From assembly GCF_004009905.1 (NCBI RefSeq), contig NZ_ML136875.1, positions 1-64,000 on the forward strand: a stretch of 64,000 nucleotides of DNA, written 5' to 3'. The translations under genes were made by a program, and so were the position numbers. Positions 16,857-24,796 of the stretch are shown here, piece after piece. Position 1 is the first letter of the stretch. Each line of letters opens with the position of its first letter. Source of the stretch: Lactobacillus xujianguonis (GTDB lineage: Bacteria > Bacillota > Bacilli > Lactobacillales > Lactobacillaceae). The notes below the pieces were generated by a model, which saw only the letters and a list, made by a program, of their open reading frames with translations, was not told where the DNA came from and did no database searches.

Positions 16857-18914
16857 TTAATAAGCTACAAAAAGGTACTCCTTCACTTTATTTCTTGCTG
16901 ATTTAACTTGGTTTCCGAAAGAATAGTGATAATCAATAGGAAGGATTTGAACCGATTTTTTAACATCCTTGAGCATTGATACCATTTGATAACGGGTAGG
17001 AAGGCTATTGGAAGAGTAAGAGACTATCAGAATAGCATCTTTATATTGACTAAATAAGTCCTTAAATGCCTGTGCGGCTTCCTCTTTTTTAGCAAAAGGT
17101 GTTGGATAGTTTTTAAACTTTTTTGTCTTTGTATTCTGCTGAATTTCAACACCTTCCCAATTACGTGCCAATCCCTCTACGAAGTGATACCTTCTGACAT
17201 ATTCGTTATCAGATTTTGGGGTGTAGTACGGAGGATCAATATATACTAAATCAGGAGAATTTAATTTAAGTTTTAGAGCATCGCGATTGTAGCATTTATT
17301 ATCTTTATGATTATTATATACTGCACTGTTAACAGCTTCTACATTTTCTAGGAACTGTTCCTCGAAACTCTTCTTTAAATCTTTTCTTCCGTCATCATAT
17401 CTATGGCCAACGTAGGTAAAAATACCGCGTGGCCTTTTTTTCATACATGCTCTAATAAGAGCAGTCATAGCAATGTATTGTTTATATTCATCTTTCATGA
17501 ACATGATATTAGTTCGAATGTAATCTATTAATTGATTATCATGATCTGAAAAATATAAATCCTTAAAGGTTTTTTGTACGAAATTATCATTATGGACAGG
17601 TTGCATTAACTTTTTGGCTTCCCGTTTACTAAGCAATACATCATTATTTTCAATCATTGCTTTTGCAAAGCAATAAGACATACGCATGTAATCATTAGAT
17701 AATACAGTTTTATTGTTAGCTTTAAACAAGTAACTAACTATACCTGATCCTGAAAATAAATCTAGTACCGTATCATAGTTAAACTGTGACGCCGCATTCC
17801 AAATATTAGATAATAACTTTCGCTTAGAACCCATAAATCTAGTTGGAGGGAACATATTCACCTGATTAGAATAATTAAGAGTCATATGTGTGGAATAATT
17901 TGTAATAATAGCATCTTCACCTTTTCGGGTAGAGCTTTTACTAGAAATATGACGTTTAGTACTTAATACTCTCATATTAAAGTCATCATATAATTCATGA
18001 ACTAGTGGTGTATTAGAGTTAGTTAGAATACTGTAGACTTTATTTTGTGTTAATTTTTTATATTCTTCTGCTAATTCTCTATGATCTTCTTCATAGAACT
18101 GTTCCTTGGTGTACCGCTTAAAATCACTATATTTACCGACAGGGAAATAAGGAGGGTCTAGGAATACGAAATCGTTAGGTTGAACATATTTATTCAATAC
18201 TTCTTTATAATCAGCGCATACTATAGTTGTGTTTTTTAGTAATGTAGAAGCGGCTATTAAGGCTTCAGTATCAACTATCTTAGGATTTTTATAATGTCCA
18301 AATGGTACGTTGAATTCACCTTTACGATTAACACGATAAAGCCCATTGAAACAGGTTTTATTTAAGTAAATAAATCTAGCAGCTGCCTCTATGGGACTTA
18401 AATTTTTTGGATTTAAACTTCTAACTTGGTAAAATTCTTTTTCATCATTCTTAAACTTACGTAGTTTTTCTATAACCTGATCGACATGCTTGGCAATTTG
18501 CTTATATGTGTTGATAAGTTCAGGGTTACTATCAGCAATAACAGCATTTTTTGGCTGTAACGCAAAGAAAAGTGCTCCTCCTCCTACAAATGGTTCAATA
18601 TATTTACCAGTATAATTAGGAATTAATGGAATCAGATCATTTAGTAATTGAGTCTTTCCGCCAGCCCATTTTAAAATAGGTTTTAATCGTGTCTTATTTA
18701 TCTCAATATTTGTAGATTTATCATATTCCATAATATCTTCTATATTACAATTGAGATTTTTACAAATCTTATTAATGATCTGAGTATTTATAGTTTTATT
18801 TTTGGATAATTTGGCTACAGTCTGGTGTCCAATATGGGCTATAGTTATTAAATCTTTTTTCTTTAAATCTCGTTTTTCTAACAAGTCCCAAAGCTTATCA
18901 TAAGTGATTGACAT
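16857..18914 (-). CDS. Fused HTH and double adenine-DNA methyltransferase (type IIS modification)
   Basis: A 685-residue three-part protein. Residues 1-65 form an XRE-type helix-turn-helix (HIGHQTVAKLSKNKTIN). Residues about 75-350 are a Dam/DpnII-like D12 methylase with KWAGGKTQLL, FVGGGALF, NKTCFNGLYRVNRKGEFNVP and the catalytic FLDPPY. Residues about 355-685 form a second D12-type methylase with FMGSKRKLL, DLFSGSG and VYIDPPYY. Two methylases fit an asymmetric type IIS site, one per strand. The HTH suggests self-regulation of the operon. RBS AGGAGGC. Confidence 0.85.
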   Translation of the reverse strand: MSITYDKLWDLLEKRDLKKKDLITIAHIGHQTVAKLSKNKTINTQIINKICKNLNCNIEDIMEYDKSTNIEINKTRLKPILKWAGGKTQLLNDLIPLIPNYTGKYIEPFVGGGALFFALQPKNAVIADSNPELINTYKQIAKHVDQVIEKLRKFKNDEKEFYQVRSLNPKNLSPIEAAARFIYLNKTCFNGLYRVNRKGEFNVPFGHYKNPKIVDTEALIAASTLLKNTTIVCADYKEVLNKYVQPNDFVFLDPPYFPVGKYSDFKRYTKEQFYEEDHRELAEEYKKLTQNKVYSILTNSNTPLVHELYDDFNMRVLSTKRHISSKSSTRKGEDAIITNYSTHMTLNYSNQVNMFPPTRFMGSKRKLLSNIWNAASQFNYDTVLDLFSGSGIVSYLFKANNKTVLSNDYMRMSYCFAKAMIENNDVLLSKREAKKLMQPVHNDNFVQKTFKDLYFSDHDNQLIDYIRTNIMFMKDEYKQYIAMTALIRACMKKRPRGIFTYVGHRYDDGRKDLKKSFEEQFLENVEAVNSAVYNNHKDNKCYNRDALKLKLNSPDLVYIDPPYYTPKSDNEYVRRYHFVEGLARNWEGVEIQQNTKTKKFKNYPTPFAKKEEAAQAFKDLFSQYKDAILIVSYSSNSLPTRYQMVSMLKDVKKSVQILPIDYHYSFGNQVKSARNKVKEYLFVAY

Positions 18915-18939
18915 AAATTTAAAAGCCTCCTAAGTTAAT

Positions 18940-18998
18940 AATAACAGTATACCTTTTTTTGGTAGTGATGTTTCGAAAATCCGTGAACGCGGATTTAA
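18940..18998. promoter_or_regulatory. Divergent control region with palindromic operator candidate
   Basis: AAATCCG (18977-18983) and CGGATTT (18990-18996) form a 7-bp inverted repeat with a six-base spacer. It lies between the methyltransferase gene (minus-strand TATACT at 18946-18951) and the plus-strand ORF at 19018. It is not followed by T, so it is not a terminator. It is the best candidate site for the methyltransferase's own HTH domain. Confidence 0.45.
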
Positions 18999-19017
18999 AA
19001 CAAAAGAGGAGAAAAAT

Positions 19018-19257
19018 ATGAATGCCGAAAAAGAATTAAAAGAGATCGAAGAAAAACTGTCATCATACTTAAAATCTGACCGCCGTAATTGGGCTCAGAT
19101 GTATCTATTAATGAAAGAAGTAAGGAATAAGGAGCTATATGCGCACGATTATGCATCTTTTACCCAATGGGTGAACAATCTTGCTGATCGTAATCATTAC
19201 CATCAATCAACGCTGTGGAGCCGATTCAAAGCGGGTAATGTTTTGATAAATTTGTGA
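19018..19257 (+). CDS. Hypothetical protein, likely truncated
   Basis: A 79-residue protein with a good start (AGAGGAG before ATG), charged and helical, containing ASFTQWVNNLADRNHYHQST. It stops soon after LWSRFKAG, where such a sequence would be expected to continue. Its 3' end overlaps the restored reading frame of the convergent XRE gene, so one of the two is chimeric. I read it as the preserved 5' end of a larger element gene cut by recombination. Function unknown. Confidence 0.45.
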   Translation: MNAEKELKEIEEKLSSYLKSDRRNWAQMYLLMKEVRNKELYAHDYASFTQWVNNLADRNHYHQSTLWSRFKAGNVLINL

Positions 19258-19510
19258 TAAATCAGTGTCTACCAAGAAGTAGTCAGTACTAATTCTAAAT
19301 ATGTGGGATAATTTTTGCAATGTTGGTGATGTTGGTGTGCTTAATTGTGCTTAATTGTGCTTCATATCTGGCTAAGGAAGTTCGTGATATTTTTAAACCT
19401 TTAGAATTTAGATAATTAACAAACTGGTCTTGAGTTAAGTCTCTATCTAATCTTAATTTTTTAATTCTTTTAGCAAAAAGCTGATTATAAGCCTTGTCTG
19501 AATTAACCAT
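19207..19510 (-). pseudogene. XRE-family regulator frameshifted by a 10-bp duplication
   Basis: The open frame (19295-19510) encodes a normal HTH with DLTQDQFVNYLNSKGLKIS and SLARYEA, then becomes nonsense. The sequence TTAATTGTGC occurs twice in tandem at 19341-19360. Removing one copy restores the expected ending RYEAQLSTPTSPTLQKLSHI followed by FRISTDYFLVDTD, a typical XRE C-terminus, and the frame then runs to 19207. The gene is therefore disrupted, or switchable by loss of one repeat. Confidence 0.75.
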
Positions 19511-19691
19511 TTCAGCACCTCATTTCTTTTGTAATTATATCACAGCTCTTATGTGGAACGTTTTATTCCGACAACTAGTGAAGTAGTCAATAACACTGAC
19601 ACTGCAAAATGATATTCACAGTTGCTTTACCAGTAATGCATAAGTTATTTAGACGTTAAATATAAATTATGTATGAAGTAAATAATGCAAA

Positions 19692-19731
19692 GACACTCAT
19701 TGAATAAATCCGTTCAATGGGTGCTTTTTTC
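19692..19731 (+). terminator. Intrinsic terminator
   Basis: CACTCATTGAA and TTCAATGGGTG pair with an eight-base loop, followed by CTTTTTT. It sits in the 247-base space before the integrase; nothing else is recognised there. Confidence 0.7.
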
Positions 19732-19737
19732 TAATTA

Positions 19738-19769
19738 TAAAAAAAGACGAAATTTGTTTAAATTTCGTC
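19738..19769 (-). terminator. Integrase terminator overlapping the stop codon
   Basis: GACGAAATTT and AAATTTCGTC form a ten-pair stem around GTTT. On the minus strand it is followed by TTTTTTTATAA, and the integrase TAA lies inside the stem. Confidence 0.75.
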
Positions 19770-20870
19770 CAGAATATCAACTATTTGTTGATCAGATTGT
19801 TGTTTTAATTCATCAAGCATGTAGGCGTAAGTATTAGCTGTAATGCTCATATTAGAGTGCCCTAAGCGCTTGCTAATTGAATAGAGGTCAACCCCCTTAA
19901 ATAGCAACATAGCCACGTGAGTATGCCTTAAACTGTGAAAATGAAAGTTAGCTTTGTCTAGGTTTAATTTCTTTAATTGTTTTCGTAAAACTTTGTTGAC
20001 AGCGGTGGAGGTAGGAATGGTTCCATCCGTTGCAACAAAAAGACGTTCATGATGATTGATTTTTAATTGATTCAGGATATCTAGTAGATGATCGTCTACT
20101 TTAATAACTCTAGTTGAAGAATGATTTTTAGGATCCTTATTGATCTCATCAGAATCATAGTTGACAATTTTATCGTTGTCATAGTCCCAAGATTTAGAAA
20201 TATTAATGGTGTGATTTTGGTAATCAATATCATGCCAGGTTAAAACTCTGATTTCACCAGGACGCATACCTGTGTAAATTATAGTTAGCAGCATATATCT
20301 ACTAACAAAGGAGGGCTTAATACCATCTAAAAGTGAGTTTTTAAGTTGTTGCACTTGGTTAAAATTAAGATATTCAACTTTTCTACTTCGCTCGTCATTC
20401 CACGATAAGTTGATTCTTTCAGTAAAGTTAGTTCTAACTAAACCATCAGCTAGAGCGTCTTTAATACTCGTTCTAATGCTACCATTAGTTTTGTATACCG
20501 TGGATTTAACGTGATTTTTACCATAATCATTCATAAATTCTTGATATTGATGCCTGGTTACTTTTGATAATTTTGTCTTGCCAAAATACTTAGTTAAAAG
20601 GCGATAAATGGTGTCATATCTATTTTTAGTGTTGTTAGATGTTCCAGGTGCTTTATAAGTTTGGTACCAATCTTTAAAATATTCGGCAAAAATAGGGTCT
20701 TGATTAGAAATTTGATTTGCGTCTTTAGCAACTTCCATTTCATTAGCCCATTTTCTAGCTGCTGACTTAGTTAAAAATCCTTGTTTAGTTTTAAATTTAC
20801 GATTGCCATGAATATCATACCAAGATATTTGAGCGCGCCACTTGGTACCGCGTTTTTCAAAGTGTGCCAT
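19758..20870 (-). CDS. int: Tyrosine site-specific integrase of the ICE
   Basis: A 370-residue recombinase with an AP2-like arm-binding N-terminus (FEKRGTKWRAQISWYDIHGN), a SAM-like core-binding domain (about 60-150), and a catalytic domain. Active-site residues are visible: Arg in TGMRPGEIR, HSLRHTH (His-x-x-Arg-His), LGHSNM, and the nucleophilic Tyr in TANTYAYM. It would integrate and excise the element at the tmRNA. It is separated from attL by 5.4 kb of cargo, an unusual distance. Confidence 0.93.
   Translation of the reverse strand: MAHFEKRGTKWRAQISWYDIHGNRKFKTKQGFLTKSAARKWANEMEVAKDANQISNQDPIFAEYFKDWYQTYKAPGTSNNTKNRYDTIYRLLTKYFGKTKLSKVTRHQYQEFMNDYGKNHVKSTVYKTNGSIRTSIKDALADGLVRTNFTERINLSWNDERSRKVEYLNFNQVQQLKNSLLDGIKPSFVSRYMLLTIIYTGMRPGEIRVLTWHDIDYQNHTINISKSWDYDNDKIVNYDSDEINKDPKNHSSTRVIKVDDHLLDILNQLKINHHERLFVATDGTIPTSTAVNKVLRKQLKKLNLDKANFHFHSLRHTHVAMLLFKGVDLYSISKRLGHSNMSITANTYAYMLDELKQQSDQQIVDILDEI
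20815..20846. repeat. 32-bp direct repeat, copy A (inside integrase 5' end)
   Basis: This segment matches 22379-22410 at 30 of 32 positions. Here it encodes part of the integrase N-terminus; the other copy is non-coding and lies on the far side of the two-gene cargo. Confidence 0.8.
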
Positions 20871-20895
20871 AACAGATATACCACCTTATAAAGAT

Positions 20896-20927
20896 AAAAA
20901 CCTATCTACCGAATCAAAGTAGATAGG
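20896..20927 (-). terminator. Terminator of the DUF1828/DUF6978-like pair
   Basis: CCTATCTAC and GTAGATAGG pair with a nine-base loop; on the minus strand the stem is followed by TTTTTATC. Confidence 0.75.
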
Positions 20928-21049
20928 CTTGTTATTACTAAAATTCAAGCAGGCTTTTCAAAAAAATTAATTATATTCTTCATCAGAAAGATTGAATCTT
21001 AAATTATTTGAATGCTACATGCAATAGAATAAACTGCAATTTGCAAATT

Positions 21050-21853
21050 TTATGCAGCTTTAAAAGAAAAATTGTTTTTTATTATCTCTTTATTATCAAA
21101 TGGAGAAACGATTATATTATGAGACTTTAAATTGTTAGCAAACTCTTTTTGCCTTTCATCTGAAAGAGAAGGGATTATAATATCAAATTCCATGTTTTCT
21201 CCATTAGAGTTTCTAATAGATTCAGTATCAAACCAGATTCCTAATAATTGTTCTACTGTATTTTTCGCTAACCCATCATAAATTTTTGTAACCTTACTTT
21301 TTGGATTTTGCGACATAAAAAGATAATCAATGTTATATGAAAGACCAGTTTTTCCTTGAAGTTGCAATCCTTTTAAAAAATGGAATTGATCCTTATTAGT
21401 TTCAAAAAAGCCAGTAACATCATCTAAAAACATACCTCTCACAGAATTAAAGTTAGAGAAACCTAAATTTCCAATTTTTATAACGGCTTGAATTACATTG
21501 AAAATCATTTGAGCGATTTCGTGTTTTTTACCAATCAAGTAAATATCGTTGTTGGAAGAAAGTTTGACATTTTCAGATTTTATAATTGACATTACATTTT
21601 TTTGTCGATTACTATTTTTCTTCATTACATTGATACCACGAGACTCTAGATTCCAAATAGTATAGCCCTGATCAGAAACCATATAATCACCAGAGTCAAT
21701 AAGCGAAATCATAACAGTTATTCCATCATCAAAAGCATCAGTAATAGGAGTGGTAAGAACAATATGATTTTGATCAATCAGTTTAAGATTGTATTGATCC
21801 TTTAAGAAACTTAGCCAATCTTTGGCGATTGTAGCTACATCATTCTCAAGCAT
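21050..21853 (-). CDS. DUF1828/DUF1829-domain protein
   Basis: A 267-residue protein. The N-terminal half (DDGITVMISLIDSGDYMVSDQG) fits DUF1828 and the C-terminal half (SYNIDYLF...VTKIY) fits DUF1829; both are uncharacterised domains seen in mobile elements and suspected to take part in conflict systems. It follows the gene at 21880 by 26 bases with RBS AGGAGG and shares its terminator, so the two act as a pair. No active site can be named with confidence. Confidence 0.6.
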   Translation of the reverse strand: MLENDVATIAKDWLSFLKDQYNLKLIDQNHIVLTTPITDAFDDGITVMISLIDSGDYMVSDQGYTIWNLESRGINVMKKNSNRQKNVMSIIKSENVKLSSNNDIYLIGKKHEIAQMIFNVIQAVIKIGNLGFSNFNSVRGMFLDDVTGFFETNKDQFHFLKGLQLQGKTGLSYNIDYLFMSQNPKSKVTKIYDGLAKNTVEQLLGIWFDTESIRNSNGENMEFDIIIPSLSDERQKEFANNLKSHNIIVSPFDNKEIIKNNFSFKAA

Positions 21854-21879
21854 AATTAAGCACCTCCTAATAAAATTTA

Positions 21880-22347
21880 CTAATATGCAGATAAACTGGT
21901 ATTTATAAAAAGCATACCATTTTTCTGCGTGTGAGTATATTCTAATAAGTTTTCGAAAATGGTAAAAAAATCATTAGTATTTTCGATTTTTTCAAATGGA
22001 AGAGAATAGGCTTTATAACTAGTTCTTCCATCTCCTTTAGCTTTAAATTCATCTTCTGAAAAAATTTCGATTCGATTTCCTCTAATAATTCCATCACTAT
22101 TTTTATGAAATTTTTCGTCAATATTTATTCTTACAAGGGTCAAATAAGTTTTTGAGTCTGCAAATTTTAGATGAGTTTCACCATTTCTAAAGAAATAATA
22201 AAGAGTAAATTCTCTATTAATTGATTTTGCTTTGATTGATAAGGATCCTTTTGATTTTTTTGAAATATCAATTTTATATTTTTTGATAAATTCTTTAGTA
22301 ATCTTTATAAACCTTTTGGCTTCATCGTCAGTTAATTGTAATTCCAT
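21880..22347 (-). CDS. DUF6978-like small protein, partner of the DUF1828 gene
   Basis: A 155-residue protein with a charged helical start (DDEAKRFIKITKEFIKKYKI) and a beta-rich middle (NREFTLYYFFRNGETHLKF). It resembles proteins labelled DUF6978 that lie beside DUF1828 genes; this comes from memory of the family. Upstream gene of the pair, RBS GAGGTGA. Function unknown; a toxin-antitoxin or defence role is only a guess from context. Confidence 0.5.
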   Translation of the reverse strand: MELQLTDDEAKRFIKITKEFIKKYKIDISKKSKGSLSIKAKSINREFTLYYFFRNGETHLKFADSKTYLTLVRINIDEKFHKNSDGIIRGNRIEIFSEDEFKAKGDGRTSYKAYSLPFEKIENTNDFFTIFENLLEYTHTQKNGMLFINTSLSAY

Positions 22348-22378
22348 AAAAATAACATCACCTCATAAAAATAAGTAA

Positions 22379-22410
22379 TCATACCAAGATATTTGAGCAC
22401 GTCACTTGGT
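22379..22410. repeat. 32-bp direct repeat, copy B (integrase remnant)
   Basis: A non-coding near-copy (30 of 32) of the integrase 5' coding sequence at 20815-20846, just upstream of the DUF pair. It marks the original position of an integrase gene end before cargo insertion or a partial duplication. Confidence 0.8.
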
Positions 22411-22493
22411 CTTCCTTTTTTCAGTATAATATATATTTGCCTTATAACCTATGTATATTTAATGTGTAAATAAACTATAAATAATGTTAAATA

Positions 22494-22895
22494 TCAATCT
22501 ATGCGATATTTAGATAATTCTTCTCGTACAAGGTAATAGTTATCAGTACCAATGTAATCAGCTAAGTTAAGCCAATTAGCAGTTTGAAGATCATTGCCTA
22601 GGGCAAAGTATTCTTTGACTCTTTCACGTATTAAGTAGGAATTTGCCCCGTGTTCACAATAAGTATGAGCACAATCATCATTTACGTAATCTCCTTGAAC
22701 ATCTTTGTCATGTTTCATATGTCCTAGTTCATGTAGGATTACATTTTTAGCTTGTTCCTCATTATAACTTGAGTTAACAATCATGACGTTAGGTTTACCA
22801 TCTTTGCCATGTACAAGCAGACCTGGACAATGTAGAGGTGCAAATTCCAATTTAATGTTTAAATCCTTAATTAAGGTTTTAAGTTCAGTGTCCAT
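22494..22895 (-). CDS. ImmA/IrrE-type metallopeptidase
   Basis: A 133-residue protein with the zinc motif ILHELGHMKH (HExxH) near residue 54 and a downstream acidic/His segment that likely supplies the third ligand. ImmA proteases of ICEBs1 and related phages cleave the partner repressor to induce excision, and this gene directly follows an ImmR-like repressor gene, as in those elements. ATG at 22895 is favoured over GTG at 22904 because AAAAAGGTG precedes it. Confidence 0.85.
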   Translation of the reverse strand: MDTELKTLIKDLNIKLEFAPLHCPGLLVHGKDGKPNVMIVNSSYNEEQAKNVILHELGHMKHDKDVQGDYVNDDCAHTYCEHGANSYLIRERVKEYFALGNDLQTANWLNLADYIGTDNYYLVREELSKYRID

Positions 22896-22910
22896 AATGC
22901 ACACCTTTTT

Positions 22911-23258
22911 CTATTTTTCACTATAAATTCTTTTTAAAATTCCTCTAACCAGATCTTTATCATGATCGTCTATGGGTTTACCATCAAAAAATCTTGCGTT
23001 ATCAATCATTTCATCTAAGTCCGATTCACTTACAGAAGCAGATACTTTTCTTCCAAGCAATTCGTCAGTACTTACTTGAAAGTAATCAGCCAGTATATTT
23101 AATGTGTCAGACCCTGGAATTGCTCTACCAGTTTCCCAAGAACCAACAGTTTGTTGAGAAACATGTAAAATTTTACCTAGTTCAGCTTGATTTAAATTCC
23201 TTTGCTTTCTTAGTATCTTAATATTATTTGCTAATATCGTTCTATTGTAATTTTTCAT
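22911..23258 (-). CDS. XRE-family repressor, ImmR-like master regulator
   Basis: A 115-residue regulator: HTH at residues 8-60 (LNQAELGKILHVSQQTVGSW) and a short C-terminal part that is probably the protease-sensitive and dimerising region. It is divergent from the Cro-like gene at 23413 and co-transcribed with the ImmA-like protease 15 bases downstream. It likely holds the ICE silent by binding the operators at 23300-23368. ATG 23258 has AAGGAGATT upstream; the longer frame to 23279 does not. Confidence 0.85.
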   Translation of the reverse strand: MKNYNRTILANNIKILRKQRNLNQAELGKILHVSQQTVGSWETGRAIPGSDTLNILADYFQVSTDELLGRKVSASVSESDLDEMIDNARFFDGKPIDDHDKDLVRGILKRIYSEK

Positions 23259-23299
23259 TTTAATCTCCTTAACTAGCAATTTACACTCATATTACCGCA

Positions 23300-23384
23300 A
23301 ATACTAATATAATTAGTTTAATACTAATAATTGTAGTAAAAATATAAAATAATTCTTGAAATACTAATTTAAATGGTATATTAT
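23300..23384. promoter_or_regulatory. Three-operator switch region between repressor and Cro-like gene
   Basis: AATACTAAT occurs at 23300, 23320 and 23360, spaced 20 and 40 bases. Each continues into a 15-bp dyad: ACTAAT-ATA-ATTAGT (perfect), ACTAAT-AAT-TGTAGT and ACTAAT-TTA-AATGGT (imperfect). The plus-strand promoter TTGAAA (23356-23361), 17 bases, TATTAT (23379-23384) has the third operator filling its spacer. This is the layout of a lysogeny-type switch. Confidence 0.8.
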
Positions 23385-23412
23385 ATAGATGTAGTTGAGA
23401 GGAGGCTAACAA

Positions 23413-23619
23413 ATGCTAACTAAGCTTAAGATTTTAAGAATAAAAAAAGGTATGAGCCAAGCTGACCTTGCACGAATTTTAGGAACAACACAAGTAACAG
23501 TGTCAGCATGGGAGACAGGTAGATCTACACCTAGACCACCTATGATGCAGAAGATTGCTGATTATTTTGGCGTAAGTAAAGATGATCTTTTTTTTACCGC
23601 TTTTAACTATTTAAAATAG
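23413..23619 (+). CDS. Cro-like XRE regulator
   Basis: A 68-residue protein that is almost only an HTH (MSQADLARILGTTQVTVSAW). It is divergent from the repressor and first in the early rightward operon, as a Cro/excision-side regulator would be. RBS GAGGAGG. It would compete for the ACTAAT operators; this is inferred from layout. Confidence 0.85.
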   Translation: MLTKLKILRIKKGMSQADLARILGTTQVTVSAWETGRSTPRPPMMQKIADYFGVSKDDLFFTAFNYLK

Positions 23620-23677
23620 TAATAAGTGGTAATATCTAAAAATACACCATTTTCAATAGTTAAAATGAGGTAGATAA

Positions 23678-24436
23678 ATGAAGAGTGAGTTTAAAGGTGC
23701 TAGAGCTTTCCTTATGATACCGCCGTCAATTTCTAGAGATAAAGATTTATTAAAAAAGCCAAAATCAATAATTTTAATGGGCGAAATCATTTCGATGCTT
23801 AATGTCACAGGTGACTTTCACATGAGTAATAGAAAAATTGCCGAAATTCTGGATTGTACGCCCCAAGCAGTAGCTAAATATTTAAATTTACTTGAAGATA
23901 AAGGGCTAATAGTAAGGGAACAAATAACTGTTCCTGCTAAAAATCCTAAAAGCGAAAAGTCAAAAAGAATTTTGGGGAGAACAATATCAGCTGGACCTAC
24001 CCTAATCAACGCAAGTTTACTAGGGTGGTCAACTGACGTTGATAGGGCTAATAAACACGAATTTAGTAGGGTAGTAAACACGAGTTTACATAAATATAAC
24101 AGTATTAATAGATCATCTAATATAACAGTTAATAATTCTTCTTCTGCGAAGAAAGAAGAAGATCCAGAAAGAGAAAAAATATATCAAGATTTTTTCTTTA
24201 TTGTTAGAGCAAGCGATAAAGCAAAAAATCAATCAACTAGACCATCACTTGATGAAATTAAACAAATGCGTAGTTTGTTGTATAAATGTAGCATAAGCAC
24301 CTTGCAAGCTACAAAAGACAAATTCAAAGCGCAGATGGAGTGGGATATGGTCGGTAAGCCATTTGCCTATTTATTAAAGCTGCTAAGAGATGGTTTATCA
24401 ACTGAAAGAGATTATGAAAGTGAAAGCTGGGGATAA
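23678..24436 (+). CDS. Winged-helix replication-type protein
   Basis: A 252-residue protein. Residues 30-85 form a winged HTH (MSNRKIAEILDCTPQAVAKY). A polar linker follows, with a C-terminal helical part (about 165-245) rich in basic residues. Proteins of this design early in phage or ICE operons are often replication initiators or organisers, but no initiator motif is visible. Gene order with the next four small genes suggests an early operon. Confidence 0.55.
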   Translation: MKSEFKGARAFLMIPPSISRDKDLLKKPKSIILMGEIISMLNVTGDFHMSNRKIAEILDCTPQAVAKYLNLLEDKGLIVREQITVPAKNPKSEKSKRILGRTISAGPTLINASLLGWSTDVDRANKHEFSRVVNTSLHKYNSINRSSNITVNNSSSAKKEEDPEREKIYQDFFFIVRASDKAKNQSTRPSLDEIKQMRSLLYKCSISTLQATKDKFKAQMEWDMVGKPFAYLLKLLRDGLSTERDYESESWG

Positions 24437-24438
24437 AG

Positions 24439-24783
24439 ATGCAAGAAAACATGCCTAAAAATTTAATCGATATTCCAAGTCTTACTAGCTTTGTAAAGGA
24501 TATTGTGAACGAAGTTGTTAAAGAAGATAAAGATGATTTAACTGGTAAAACTTGGAACATCAACCAGTTTAGAAAGAGTTGTTGTAGAGGTAAAGGTGAC
24601 AACTGGGTTAGGACTTTTATTTTTGATGAGTTCCCTGAAGTTGACTATAAAAATGGTGGGTTCGTGGTAAATCCAAGAAAAACACCTGAAGGTAAAACTA
24701 CAATCATTTTTGCCAAAGAAGCTTGTGATTGGATGCAAAAACATCAACATCAAATTGATTGGAATGCAAAAATCACTAACTAA
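24439..24783 (+). CDS. DUF771-like DNA-binding-type protein
   Basis: A 114-residue protein whose layout (ending with NPRKTPEGKTTIIFAKEACDWM) resembles the DUF771 family common in Lactobacillus phages, where the fold suggests an HTH-like excisionase-type domain. It begins 2 bases after the preceding gene. It could serve as the directionality factor for the integrase, but nothing in the sequence proves that. Confidence 0.55.
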   Translation: MQENMPKNLIDIPSLTSFVKDIVNEVVKEDKDDLTGKTWNINQFRKSCCRGKGDNWVRTFIFDEFPEVDYKNGGFVVNPRKTPEGKTTIIFAKEACDWMQKHQHQIDWNAKITN

Positions 24784-24796
24784 TACGAGGTAAAAC

